Below are positions 16,050 to 24,503 of a DNA stretch of 28,498 nt, in pieces. Position numbers and translations under genes: made by a program. How positions within the stretch are numbered: position 1 is the first letter of the stretch; every line of letters starts with the position of its first letter. The stretch spans positions 1 through 28,498 of the forward strand of contig CAZQVA010000023.1 in NCBI GenBank assembly GCA_964596685.1. The letters run 5' to 3'. The notes below the pieces were generated by a model that saw only the letters and a program-made list of their open reading frames with translations, had not been told where the DNA came from and made no database searches. This stretch comes from CAZQVA01 sp964596685. GTDB taxonomy: Bacteria; Chlamydiota; Chlamydiia; Chlamydiales; VFKH01.

Positions 16050-16988
16050 TTATAAGTTCGTGTACTGGTTGTTGCGGATAATCTTATAGGCTCGCAAAAG
16101 CTCTTTAATGCCATCATCAATAGTATACTTGGGAGTCCATCCCAGACCTTCCAATTTCGCATTGCTAACAATGTAATCACGCTTGTCAGGATCTTCACCC
16201 ACGGCCGCCCCATGGATATATAAATTGGGAACATACTCTTTAATCTTTTCACTCAATTCGCGTTTGCTCAAATTGGCACTTGAGAGCCCCACATTAAAGG
16301 CTTGTCCTTGCATACGCTCATAATTGGCAATTCCAAAGAGAAAGGCTCCCGCAACATCACGCACATGGATATAATTACGCTTGAAGTGTTCTTCAAAAAG
16401 AACAAGCGTTTTGTCGTTGTAAGCACGATAGGTAAAATCGTTGACCAATAGATCGAGACGCATGCGAGGCGAAACACCAAAGACCGTGGCTAAGCGGAAG
16501 CAAACAGCATTGCCCCATGCGAGCAAGGCACTCTCTGCCTCCACCTTTAAGCGGCCATAAAGGGATACTGGACGCAAAGGGCTCTCTTCAGTACAAAATT
16601 TTCCTGATTCACCAATACCATAGCCGCTATTGGTGTTGGGGAATAAAATGCGCTGAGATTTTGAGAGAAATGGCAACAAGGACAAAACGGCATCTTTATT
16701 GACAAGCGTTGCCACCTGGGGATTCATTGCACACGCAGGAGCGCCCACGACAGCCGCAAGAGGAATAATAATGTCTGCTTTGCTAGCTAACTGTTTCATG
16801 AGCTCGATATTTGCCACATCTCCTTTGATAAACTCAAAAGTATCATAGCGACAACAACTCAATAATGAAGTGGGATTATATTGTAGAGCATCCACAACAG
16901 TTACGTGCCAGCCATCCACTAACAGCATCTCGGTCAATACGGAACCGATATAACCCGCTCCCCCCGTAATTAAAATCTTGCCCTTCAT
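16050..16988 (-). CDS. GDP-heptose C4-dehydrogenase-like SDR (Campylobacter Cj1427 type)
   Basis: 312 residues, extended SDR. It has GGAGYIG (about 8-14), PNTNSGYGIGE, YGRLK as the YxxxK pair, the segment SPRMRLDLLVNDFTYRAY and then FKRNYIHVRDV. The C-terminal block GEDPDKRDYIVSNAKLEG completes a pattern I recall from the Campylobacter jejuni capsule enzyme Cj1427. That enzyme holds NAD tightly and oxidises C4 of GDP-D-glycero-alpha-D-manno-heptose. The resemblance is from memory and is strong. Start and HddC stop overlap as ATGA. The product, a GDP-4-keto-heptose, would be a substrate for both the C-methyltransferase and the reductase downstream. Confidence 0.8.
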   Translation of the reverse strand: MKGKILITGGAGYIGSVLTEMLLVDGWHVTVVDALQYNPTSLLSCCRYDTFEFIKGDVANIELMKQLASKADIIIPLAAVVGAPACAMNPQVATLVNKDAVLSLLPFLSKSQRILFPNTNSGYGIGESGKFCTEESPLRPVSLYGRLKVEAESALLAWGNAVCFRLATVFGVSPRMRLDLLVNDFTYRAYNDKTLVLFEEHFKRNYIHVRDVAGAFLFGIANYERMQGQAFNVGLSSANLSKRELSEKIKEYVPNLYIHGAAVGEDPDKRDYIVSNAKLEGLGWTPKYTIDDGIKELLRAYKIIRNNQYTNL

Positions 16989-17677
16989 CTTACATCCTTT
17001 TCAAATAATCTCTGTGCCAATTCATAAGAATCTTTTGTTCCAATATCGATAAAATCACCTGCAACAGGATAGGCCCACATACCATCTTGCAGCAAAACAG
17101 GGAAAGCATCCGTTTCGATAGAAAATTTCTTTCCGAAGCGTTGCTCCAAAAGTGTTCGCTCCAGCAGATAAATCCCTGCATTCACTAATCCAGCTTCTTC
17201 TAGCGGCTGTTTTTCACAAAAACGTACAATGCGTCCTGCACTATCCATTTCTACACGCCCATAACGACTAGCATTTTGCACTTGCACGCATGCGAGAGTA
17301 ATGGGAGAGCGATAGCTAGCAAGAAAATCTTTGATGTTATAATCGAGGTATGAGTCGCCATTCATTGCCAAAACAAGTTCACTTGTTGTTTTACCAAGAG
17401 CTTGCAAAAGAGCACCTCCTGTACCGAGCGGCTCTTCTTCATATGAAAATTCGATGACTACAGGCAAAGACATCTTCCTATAATACTCCACAATATTATC
17501 AGCGCGATAACCTACGGCTAGAACAATCTTGCCAATAGTGGCACTCTCCAGTAATTGTTGAATTAGAATGTCTAAAAATGGCCGCCCTGCAACAGGTGCA
17601 AGAGGCTTAGGTAAATGAGGCACCACTTCCCTTAAGCGCGTGCCCTGTCCACCTACTAATATGACTGCGTCTATCAT
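16985..17677 (-). CDS. hddC: D-glycero-alpha-D-manno-heptose 1-phosphate guanylyltransferase (HddC-like)
   Basis: 230 residues, the family's normal length. The nucleotidyltransferase signature is LVGGQGTRLREVVPHLPKPL, with Val in place of the usual Ala. The next block, APVAGRPFLDILI, is the HddC hallmark. The metal-binding Asp is in MNGDSYLDYN, and a sugar-phosphate loop reads YEEEPLGTGGAL. The enzyme would join GTP and heptose-1-phosphate to GDP-heptose in the cytosol. It follows the kinase gene by one base (TGATATG) and overlaps the SDR gene by four, which ties it firmly to the operon. Confidence 0.85.
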   Translation of the reverse strand: MIDAVILVGGQGTRLREVVPHLPKPLAPVAGRPFLDILIQQLLESATIGKIVLAVGYRADNIVEYYRKMSLPVVIEFSYEEEPLGTGGALLQALGKTTSELVLAMNGDSYLDYNIKDFLASYRSPITLACVQVQNASRYGRVEMDSAGRIVRFCEKQPLEEAGLVNAGIYLLERTLLEQRFGKKFSIETDAFPVLLQDGMWAYPVAGDFIDIGTKDSYELAQRLFEKDVR

Positions 17678-17678
17678 A

Positions 17679-18683
17679 TCAGTCCTTCATATAGATAATT
17701 GATGTACCTGTATTCTCCAGCCGCATAGGCACGTTCATTAACATCTTTAATGCATTTTTAACAGCTGTTTGACACTCAGGTGGAACGAGTAAAAGAAGAA
17801 AACCGCCACTACCCGCACCACATAACTTGCCTCCTAAGGCTCCAGCACGTATGGCTGCTGTGTATGCTTCATCAATTAACGAATTAGAAATTTTACTTGA
17901 TAGACATTTTTTTAAACGCCATCCTTCATTCAATAATTCTCCCAACTGCATGCACATTCTATCGACAGGGGCTTCAGTAAAAATTTTTTCTGCTTCAAAG
18001 ACCATCTTGTACATATGCCGCAAATGGTCGTCATTAATTTTGCTATGTGTTTTTTCAATCTGTTCTTTCACCACCTCGCTGGCATGACGCGTCAGTCCCG
18101 TGTAAAATAGCATCATATGATCTTCAAAATTCTTCATCTTGTCGCGGGAAGCAATGACAGGGCGTACTGCATGACCATGCGGGCTAAATTCAATGACATT
18201 AACGCCTCCAAAGGCAGCATGAAATTGGTCTTGCGAACCGACATTTTCTTGAATCAATCGCTGTTCCACATGGCACGCTTCTTCAGCTAAACGTTGTTTA
18301 CTTACTTTTTGACCCTTTAAAGCGTATAGCGCATTTAAAAAACCCACTGTAAAAGATGAAGAAGAGCCTAAACCAGTTTTAGCGGGCAAATCGGAAAAAA
18401 TATGCACGTCAAGGTTAGGTGACGCTCCAAAAGCAATATGCCGCAAACATTCTCTCACACTTGGATGTTCAATTTCATCGTGATGCTTCACTAATTCAGT
18501 GCGGGCATATCCTACGCGAATCTTGTGATCAAAATAATCTCCGGGCGTACTCACACTCACATGGGTGTATTTATCAATTGTTGTTCCCAAAACAGCACCT
18601 GGATGGCGATCATAATAACCGGGATAATCCGTTCCTCCGCCAAAAAAACTAATACGTACTGGAGTGCGAGAAATAATCAGCAT
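17679..18683 (-). CDS. hddA: D-glycero-alpha-D-manno-heptose 7-phosphate kinase (HddA-like, GHMP family)
   Basis: 334 residues. The N-terminus ISRTPVRISFFGGGTDYP is the HddA signature. The GHMP ATP loop is PAKTGLGSSSSFTVGFLNAL and the C-terminal motif is KLCGAGSGGFLLLL. Family members phosphorylate C1 of heptose 7-phosphate to the 1,7-bisphosphate with alpha configuration, committing it to GDP-sugars rather than ADP-sugars of lipopolysaccharide core. A TTG at 18692 opens the frame, but the ATG at 18683 places the RTPVRIS motif at the usual distance and overlaps the SIS gene stop (ATGCTGA). A phosphatase (GmhB) is needed for the next step and is not in the window. Confidence 0.85.
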   Translation of the reverse strand: MLIISRTPVRISFFGGGTDYPGYYDRHPGAVLGTTIDKYTHVSVSTPGDYFDHKIRVGYARTELVKHHDEIEHPSVRECLRHIAFGASPNLDVHIFSDLPAKTGLGSSSSFTVGFLNALYALKGQKVSKQRLAEEACHVEQRLIQENVGSQDQFHAAFGGVNVIEFSPHGHAVRPVIASRDKMKNFEDHMMLFYTGLTRHASEVVKEQIEKTHSKINDDHLRHMYKMVFEAEKIFTEAPVDRMCMQLGELLNEGWRLKKCLSSKISNSLIDEAYTAAIRAGALGGKLCGAGSGGFLLLLVPPECQTAVKNALKMLMNVPMRLENTGTSIIYMKD

Positions 18684-19213
18684 AAGGAGCAACCTTTTTT
18701 AATAAACTCTTCTGTCAGCGAGCGTAAAATGAAAAAATGAGCGCTTTCAATCACCGGCGTTTCGTTTGTAGGTACCCAGAAATTCACCGCACCCATTTCT
18801 TTTAATTGGCCAGCTAATCCACCGGAAAGCGTAATCACTGCACCTTTTTTTTCTTTTGCCAATTGGACAGCATCACATATATTTTTAGAGCGCCCAGAAC
18901 TACTGATGGCAATTAAAAGGTCTTTCGGGCGAAATAGGTATTGTAAAGGATGAGAAAAGACCTGATCAAATCCACAATCATTACCTAAGGCAGTAATTAA
19001 AGCAGGTGCAAGAAAGGTCGTTGTATGTAAATGGGCATTCTTAATCATGTTAGACTGAAAATGCTCTGCAATGGCCGCGCTCGTGCCATTACCGATGATA
19101 TAGAGGTGGCGTTGCTGTTTTTTACACTCTAACAACAGCTCTATTGCTCTTTCCCAGCTAGCATCAGAAATTGCTAATCCTTGTAACGCTGCCACTAACT
19201 TGTTACAGTCCAT
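18677..19213 (-). CDS. SIS-domain protein, phosphoheptose isomerase (GmhA)-like but lacking key residues
   Basis: 178 residues, slightly short for GmhA (about 190). The SIS fold is clear: IIGNGTSAAIAEHF, LGNDCGFDQVFSHPL, AISSSGRSKNI. Position in the operon, before kinase and guanylyltransferase, says sedoheptulose-7-phosphate isomerase. Against E. coli GmhA, however, His61 is kept (His51 here), Glu65 is Asn55, Gln172 is Glu156 and His180 is Arg164. That removes both recognised catalytic residues and most of the zinc site. It may be a specialised isomerase with a different mechanism, an isomerase of another sugar, or a non-catalytic partner. It is the first gene of the operon, 150 bp downstream of glnA. 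The ribosome-binding site is weak (GAAAAG). Confidence 0.7.
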   Translation of the reverse strand: MDCNKLVAALQGLAISDASWERAIELLLECKKQQRHLYIIGNGTSAAIAEHFQSNMIKNAHLHTTTFLAPALITALGNDCGFDQVFSHPLQYLFRPKDLLIAISSSGRSKNICDAVQLAKEKKGAVITLSGGLAGQLKEMGAVNFWVPTNETPVIESAHFFILRSLTEEFIKKGCSLC

Positions 19214-19363
19214 ATTCTTTTCTGCACTCTTTAAAGACCTAAAGCGGGCATGCTAGCAGATTAAAGAGAATGAACGCAAATTATTTTAAACCAAAAAGAG
19301 CCCTTTGAAAAAACACTGAAGATCTGAGTCTCTTGCAAAAGGCCCCTAATTCTAAACTACCAC

Positions 19364-20809
19364 CTAGAATCGAGACAGCAGGTACTGATTTGTGATCTCA
19401 TGGTGAAAGATCACTTCACTACTTTTAACTTGTACGCCCAACTCCTTAGGCGAGCGGTCCGCTGCAAAAAGCTTGCGCTCAATAAATTTCTCCTTTGTAT
19501 CTTCCCCTAAAAGTTCAAGAGCAAAATTACTGCCCTTCATGAGGCGAATGGCATCATAGATATTCCCTGGCAAGAAACGTGTGCGTGTTCGTCGATTTTC
19601 AGCGTTCAACATTTCAGTTATGGGACCTAGAAAACCTGTTTTGAGAACGGCTAAAAATGTCATATAGGGATTGACGTCGGGTGCCACAGTACGCACCTCG
19701 ATTCTAGCGGATTGTGCATTACCCAAAGGGATACGGATCATTGATGTACGATCAACAGCTGAAGCTTTAATTTGATTAGGCGCTTCAAAATGTGGATCAA
19801 GCCGTCGATATGCATTAACACTTGGATTCATGATCAAACAAATATCATTCGCATTGCTCAACAAGCGATCCACAAAACTCCACGCCAAAGATGAAAGTTG
19901 ATCCTCACCTTGTGGATCCCAAAAGATATTTTTTCCTTCTTTTGTGAGGGAAAGATTGACGTGCATGCCGCTACCATTGATTCCCGAAATCGGTTTAGGA
20001 AGAAAACACGCCGTCATTCCCATGTTTGCAGCGACTTGTCGGGCAGTCAGTTTATAAAGTTGCACTTGATCTGCCGCAATCAAAGCATCTGTATACTTAT
20101 AATTTAGCTCAAACTGTGAAGGGGCCACTTCGGGATGATCCTTTTCGTTTTCAAATCCTAATGCACGCTGAGCCTCTGCTAAAGCATCAATAAACAACTT
20201 CAAACGATCTTTAGGAAGACTATGGTAATATCCCCCCAAAGACACTAATCTAAAAGGGTTCATCTCGCTGAAATTTTGCTCTGCATCAATTCCATCGAAT
20301 AAAAACCCCTCACATTCAACTGCAATATTTGTTTCAATCTTCTGGTCGACAAACAAAGTATTGACATACGTCTTTAGTCTCCCACGCATATCGGAAGGAT
20401 AATCTGCTCCACTTTGTCCTTTAATACAGCCAAAAACCATGACTTTTCCTGGACCAAACACATCGGCAGGCAACCAACGAAATGTACCCCAGTCAATTTC
20501 AAGACGCAAATCAGACTCTCTTACTGCGGAAAATCCTCGTATGGATGAGCCATCAAATGTAAGGTTATCGAAAGATTTGATAAGAAATTTCTTATCATAA
20601 TCGAGCATATGAAAACGCCCTTCCAAATCAGTAAAACCTACAGTTACTGCTTTGATCCGTTTTTCTTCCGTAAGATAACTGATATAATAGGTTTGCAGGT
20701 CATATGAAGTATGTCGTTCCAGCTGACGGCGCTTTGCTTCTAAATTAAGCTCCTCAAGTTCATCGTAGGGAATCTCAAGAAACTGACGCAAATTTGTGCT
20801 AAATGCCAT
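19364..20809 (-). CDS. glnA: Glutamine synthetase, type I
   Basis: 481 residues, normal for bacterial GSI (440-475) with a slightly extended N-terminus. An ATG 14 codons upstream (20851) is in frame, but the ATG at 20809 has AAGGAT about 6 nt before it and is chosen. Motifs in order are FDGSSIRGF, the metal ligands ECEGFLF (E-x-E), HPEVAPSQFELNYK, GINGSGMHVNLSL, RIPLGNAQSARIEVR and NPYMTF. The active-site set appears intact. No NLYDLPP adenylylation site with Tyr was seen; the region reads FLPGNIYDAIRL. It makes glutamine from glutamate, ammonia and ATP in the cytosol. It is transcribed alone, divergent from the MFS gene. Glutamine is also a possible amino-group source for surface sugars, but no functional link to the heptose operon is shown. 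Confidence 0.9.
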   Translation of the reverse strand: MAFSTNLRQFLEIPYDELEELNLEAKRRQLERHTSYDLQTYYISYLTEEKRIKAVTVGFTDLEGRFHMLDYDKKFLIKSFDNLTFDGSSIRGFSAVRESDLRLEIDWGTFRWLPADVFGPGKVMVFGCIKGQSGADYPSDMRGRLKTYVNTLFVDQKIETNIAVECEGFLFDGIDAEQNFSEMNPFRLVSLGGYYHSLPKDRLKLFIDALAEAQRALGFENEKDHPEVAPSQFELNYKYTDALIAADQVQLYKLTARQVAANMGMTACFLPKPISGINGSGMHVNLSLTKEGKNIFWDPQGEDQLSSLAWSFVDRLLSNANDICLIMNPSVNAYRRLDPHFEAPNQIKASAVDRTSMIRIPLGNAQSARIEVRTVAPDVNPYMTFLAVLKTGFLGPITEMLNAENRRTRTRFLPGNIYDAIRLMKGSNFALELLGEDTKEKFIERKLFAADRSPKELGVQVKSSEVIFHHEITNQYLLSRF

Positions 20810-20974
20810 GGTTTTATCCTTATTTTTTGCACTTTTAAGTCTAAAGTACATAGGTTTATCATAAATTTCACGTTTTTAATTTTTCTTGTCGTTTTTTAGT
20901 GAAAAAAAATCATGAAATAAAACAAGCTCTTTTGTCATAATGTTCTTTCGAGATTGTTCCCCAACGGTTTTTCT

Positions 20975-22195
20975 ATGCGCGCGCGCAACCTTTCCCTGTT
21001 CCTCGTTCTGCTCACCATCTTCATCGACTGGATGGGAATCGGACTTGTTTATCCCATGTTTTCTACAATGATTTTTAGTTCAGAATGTCATTTCCTGCCC
21101 ATAGACTGCTCTGAGATGACGCGCGGATTATACCTGGGAATCCTTCTTGCTGCGATGCCATTAGCCCAATTTTTTAGCAGTCCCATCCTCGGCATGCTGT
21201 CAGATCAACGCGGACGCAAAAAAATCGTCGTTTATACACTTTATGGAGCAACATTTGGCTATCTCATCTGTCTTTTGGGCACATTTTTAGAAAACATCCC
21301 TTTACTTATCATCGGACGTACGATTGTAGGTATTGCAGCTGGCAATGCCTCAGCGATGGCTGCCTCAGTAGCCGATCTCAGCACCAGCAAAACAAAATCC
21401 AAAAATTTTGCCCTGATGTCTATGTGTTGTGGTCTTGGATTTGCCGTTGGACCATTTTTAGGGGGATGGCTATCGGCATTTGGCTTTGGATGGCCATTTT
21501 TTATGGCTGCAGGAGTCACACTCATCAACTCGCAACTTGTGCGACGCTTTTTTCAGGAAACCCACCCCAAAAGCGCTTTTAGCCACATTAGCCTCGCTCT
21601 TGGCTTCAAACACCTCAAAGAGGCTTTTGCAAGAAAACACACCCAGGTGATCTTTTTGCAGTTCTTTCTTTTCTGCCTCGGTTGGTCGTTTTTCTATGAA
21701 TTTGTTCCCGTCAGTTGGATTGCTGATTTTGGCTCTTCTGCAAAAGAAATCGGCAACTTTTATGCTTATTCTGCTGCTTTTTATGTTCTTTCTGCAGGGA
21801 TACTTATCCGCCCTATCATCAACCGCTTTCGCGCTGAATCAATCCTTTTCTATGCCCTTGTCATCACAAGTGTTTTATGCCTCATGATGGTGTTTTTCAA
21901 CTCATGGGCACTAATGTGGGTCTATTTGCCCTTTACTCAATTTTTCCTCGCCCTCATTTGGCCAAATGTCACAACATTAATCTCAAATAGTGCTGATGCC
22001 GATAGCCAAGGAGAGATCCTCGGTCTTATGCATTCCGTTGACAGCGCCGCATTTGGGATCAGCCCCCTACTTGCAGGTCCATTGCTCGGTATTTCCATTG
22101 CCATGCCGCCTATCGTAGGGGGTATTTCGCTCGCTATGGCAGCCCTCGTTCTTCTTTTATTTTTGCGCACAAAAGCTTTAAGGTTAACTCCATGA
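20975..22195 (+). CDS. MFS drug exporter (TetA-like, 12 TM)
   Basis: 406 residues, about the length of class A-C tetracycline exporters. The frame opens at a TTG (20954), but the ATG at 20975 gives a start MRARNLSLFLVLLTIFIDW typical of the family. Neither has a good ribosome-binding site. TM1 carries DWMGIGLVYPMF. The loop 2-3 motif A reads GMLSDQRGRKKIVV, with the essential Asp and Arg. TM4-5 carries the antiporter motif-C-like GLGFAVGPFLGG. Twelve hydrophobic segments are discernible. The substrate is unknown; resemblance to TetA/BcR-type antiporters suggests a small drug or metabolite. Its last codons overlap the ABC-F start by four bases, so the two are co-translated. Confidence 0.85.
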   Translation: MRARNLSLFLVLLTIFIDWMGIGLVYPMFSTMIFSSECHFLPIDCSEMTRGLYLGILLAAMPLAQFFSSPILGMLSDQRGRKKIVVYTLYGATFGYLICLLGTFLENIPLLIIGRTIVGIAAGNASAMAASVADLSTSKTKSKNFALMSMCCGLGFAVGPFLGGWLSAFGFGWPFFMAAGVTLINSQLVRRFFQETHPKSAFSHISLALGFKHLKEAFARKHTQVIFLQFFLFCLGWSFFYEFVPVSWIADFGSSAKEIGNFYAYSAAFYVLSAGILIRPIINRFRAESILFYALVITSVLCLMMVFFNSWALMWVYLPFTQFFLALIWPNVTTLISNSADADSQGEILGLMHSVDSAAFGISPLLAGPLLGISIAMPPIVGGISLAMAALVLLLFLRTKALRLTP

Positions 22196-23976
22196 TCCAA
22201 GTAGAAAATATCAGTATTGCTTATCATGGCACGAGCCTATTTGCAAATGCCTCCTTCATTTTAAGACCCAAAGAACGATTAGGGCTTGTAGGGCGCAATG
22301 GAAGCGGCAAAAGTACCTTGTTCCGCATGCTTTTAGGCAAGGAAACGCCCGATACAGGCTCCATTATTATTCCAAAAGGCTATTCCATAGGAACTCTTGA
22401 TCAGCATATTCGCTTTTCAGCTCCTACACTTCTACAAGAAGCGATTTTAGGGCTAAAAGAAGAAGAAAGAGACGAAAGCTGGCGCGTAGAAAAAATCCTT
22501 TTTGGCCTTGGTTTTAAAGATGAGGACCTCGATCGCGATCCATCTGAATTCTCTGGTGGCTTCCAATTGCGGTTACATCTAGCCAAAGTACTCGCCAGCG
22601 ATCCAGATTGTCTACTTCTCGACGAACCTACAAACTACCTCGACATCCTCTCTTTACGGTGGTTAAAACGCTTTTTAAAACAATGGCGCGGCGAATTTAT
22701 TCTCATCACACACGATCGCGAATTTATGGACAGTGTCACCAATGCCACACTTGGCATTCATCGCCATCAAGTGATTAAAGCACAGGGAGGCACTGAAGCG
22801 CTTTTTGCGCAGATTTTACAAGCAGAAGAGAACTTTGAGCGCGCACGTCTTAATCTAGAAAAGAAAAAGGAACACCTGCAATCATTCATTGAACGATTTG
22901 GAGCAAAGGCAAGTAAAGCGACACAAGCGCGTTCTCGCCAAAAAATGATCGATAAAATGCCCGTGCTTGAGGCATTAAAAAATCTCTATAATTTACAATT
23001 CGCCTTTCAAGAAGCCCCTTTTAACAGCCAAAAGATGCTAGAAGCACGCCATGTCCTTTTTCGCTATGCATCCGTGGACCCGCCTCTCATCAATGACCTC
23101 TCTCTTACAATCAATCGAGAAGAACGTATCGCCATCATTGGTAAAAATGGATATGGAAAGTCCACTCTTTTACGTCTTCTAACGGGTGAGCTGCCTACCG
23201 AAAGCGGATCCATTACCCTTTCAAACAATGTCCATATCGGTTATTTCGGGCAAACACACATCGATCGTTTACACCCCCATCACACCATAGAAGAAGAAAT
23301 TAAAACTGCCAATCCACGTTTAACAAACACCGAAGTGCGTAAAATTGCCGGCACAATGATGTTCAGCGGCACACAAGCAGAAAAAGCCATTCAGGTGCTT
23401 TCTGGGGGTGAACGGGCACGCGTTCTCCTCGGTAAATTAATTGGCAAACCATGCAATTTACTCCTTCTCGACGAACCGACCCACCATCTGGACATGGAAT
23501 CTGTCGAAGCACTGATTGATGCCCTTGAGGAATTTTCTGGCTCTGTCGTTGTTGTCACACACAGTGAACTTCTTTTAGAAAGACTGAATTTAACGCAAAT
23601 TGTGATTTGTTCCAAAAATGAACAGCGCGTTTTTCAGGGAAATTATGAAGAATTTTTAGAGAAATTAGGATGGCCAGAAGAGGAGCAAAACTCCCCAAAC
23701 AAACCGAATAAATCCGCTGCGCCTTCTTTTCACAACCCCTCTCAAACAAACCTACTGCGCACGATTGAAAACAAGATTGCAACTGCTGAAAAAGAAATTT
23801 CTGCTTTAGAAAATCACCTAAATCACTCTCAAAAGGATCTTGAAAGTTACACGCCAGCAGACAAAAAATTTCAAGAATTGTGTTTAGAAATGACTCATAC
23901 ACAAAAAAAGATCGACGATCTCTTTACTGTTTTAGAAAAATTATATGAAGAACATGAAATCCTAAAAAAAAGATAG
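22192..23976 (+). CDS. ABC-F family ATPase (Uup/YheS/antibiotic-resistance class)
   Basis: 594 residues with two ABC domains on one chain and no membrane segment. The first Walker A is GRNGSGKST (34-42), with signature FSGGFQLRLHLAK and Walker B LLLDEPTNYLD. The second Walker A is GKNGYGKST (317-325), with LSGGERARVLLGK and LLLDEPTHHLD. The doubled LDEPT.xLD is the ABC-F hallmark. The linker between domains (about 215-265) is a charged helical hairpin, EEENFERARLNLEKKKEHL-like, that would enter the ribosomal E/P site. The last 80 residues form a coiled coil as in Uup. It acts on stalled ribosomes or in ribosome protection. Coupling to an exporter gene favours a resistance-type role, but the Uup-like tail fits housekeeping. 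Confidence 0.88.
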   Translation: MIQVENISIAYHGTSLFANASFILRPKERLGLVGRNGSGKSTLFRMLLGKETPDTGSIIIPKGYSIGTLDQHIRFSAPTLLQEAILGLKEEERDESWRVEKILFGLGFKDEDLDRDPSEFSGGFQLRLHLAKVLASDPDCLLLDEPTNYLDILSLRWLKRFLKQWRGEFILITHDREFMDSVTNATLGIHRHQVIKAQGGTEALFAQILQAEENFERARLNLEKKKEHLQSFIERFGAKASKATQARSRQKMIDKMPVLEALKNLYNLQFAFQEAPFNSQKMLEARHVLFRYASVDPPLINDLSLTINREERIAIIGKNGYGKSTLLRLLTGELPTESGSITLSNNVHIGYFGQTHIDRLHPHHTIEEEIKTANPRLTNTEVRKIAGTMMFSGTQAEKAIQVLSGGERARVLLGKLIGKPCNLLLLDEPTHHLDMESVEALIDALEEFSGSVVVVTHSELLLERLNLTQIVICSKNEQRVFQGNYEEFLEKLGWPEEEQNSPNKPNKSAAPSFHNPSQTNLLRTIENKIATAEKEISALENHLNHSQKDLESYTPADKKFQELCLEMTHTQKKIDDLFTVLEKLYEEHEILKKR

Positions 23977-23999
23977 CCTTCCTTTGCAAGAAGGCTATC
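23964..23999. terminator. Bidirectional rho-independent terminator
   Basis: A perfect 10-bp stem, GATAGCCTTC (23972-23981) with GAAGGCTATC (23990-23999), has an 8-nt loop. An A8 run (23964-23971) precedes it, which becomes a U-tract for leftward transcription. It sits inside and just after the end of the ABC-F gene, and 21 bp past the stop of the converging Inc-like gene. It is best read as a strong terminator for the leftward gene and weaker for the rightward. Confidence 0.75.
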
Positions 24000-24020
24000 A
24001 CACCTACAGGCACTCGAGGT

Positions 24021-24503
24021 TTAAATTCCTTGCGCCTCTAAAAATGCCACAATCTTTTCCTTAGCACTTATTTGCGCTGCCTGATCAGGGCTCAACTGAG
24101 CTTCCGGTCCCTTTTGATCCGAGCGCACCTCTTTAAGTTCATGCCCAATTCTATCCTTAAGCTGACGCCATTGTCTCATGGGCTGTGCCTGCATATGGTT
24201 ACTTACTGTTAACGCTGTACCTCCAACGACAGTAACAGCACCTCCCGCAATCACGCAACCAAGCAATACTGATGGCCCGAACAGGGCTGGTGCTACTAAA
24301 GAAGCCGCCCCTATAACCGCCCCAGCAAGAGCGAAGGAGGCTAGCCCCACTATTCCCGCCATCGCATTATGGTCTCTCGTATCCTGGTATTTTATTCTTG
24401 TGTCTTGAACTCTCTTTGGTGCATCTGGATGAATATTCGCGTTCTCCGCATCCCAGAATCCCAACTGCGTTGCTTGTGCTAAACTATTAACTCCTGTTGT
24501 CAT
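24021..24503 (-). CDS. Small membrane protein with Inc-like bilobed hydrophobic domain
   Basis: 160 residues. The start has a good ribosome-binding site (GAGGGAG, about 7 nt). Residues 1-47 are polar (MTTGVNSLAQATQLGFWDA at the N-terminus, no cleavable signal). Residues about 48-72 and 75-100 are two closely spaced hydrophobic, Gly/Ala-rich segments separated by a Pro-containing turn (APALFGPS). The tail is charged (about 101-160). A 40-60-residue bilobed hydrophobic domain with cytosolic ends is the defining feature of chlamydial inclusion-membrane proteins, exported by type III secretion. It could equally be an ordinary two-TM protein. It is monocistronic, with a terminator directly after it and an AT-rich leader. 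Confidence 0.65.
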   Translation of the reverse strand: MTTGVNSLAQATQLGFWDAENANIHPDAPKRVQDTRIKYQDTRDHNAMAGIVGLASFALAGAVIGAASLVAPALFGPSVLLGCVIAGGAVTVVGGTALTVSNHMQAQPMRQWRQLKDRIGHELKEVRSDQKGPEAQLSPDQAAQISAKEKIVAFLEAQGI

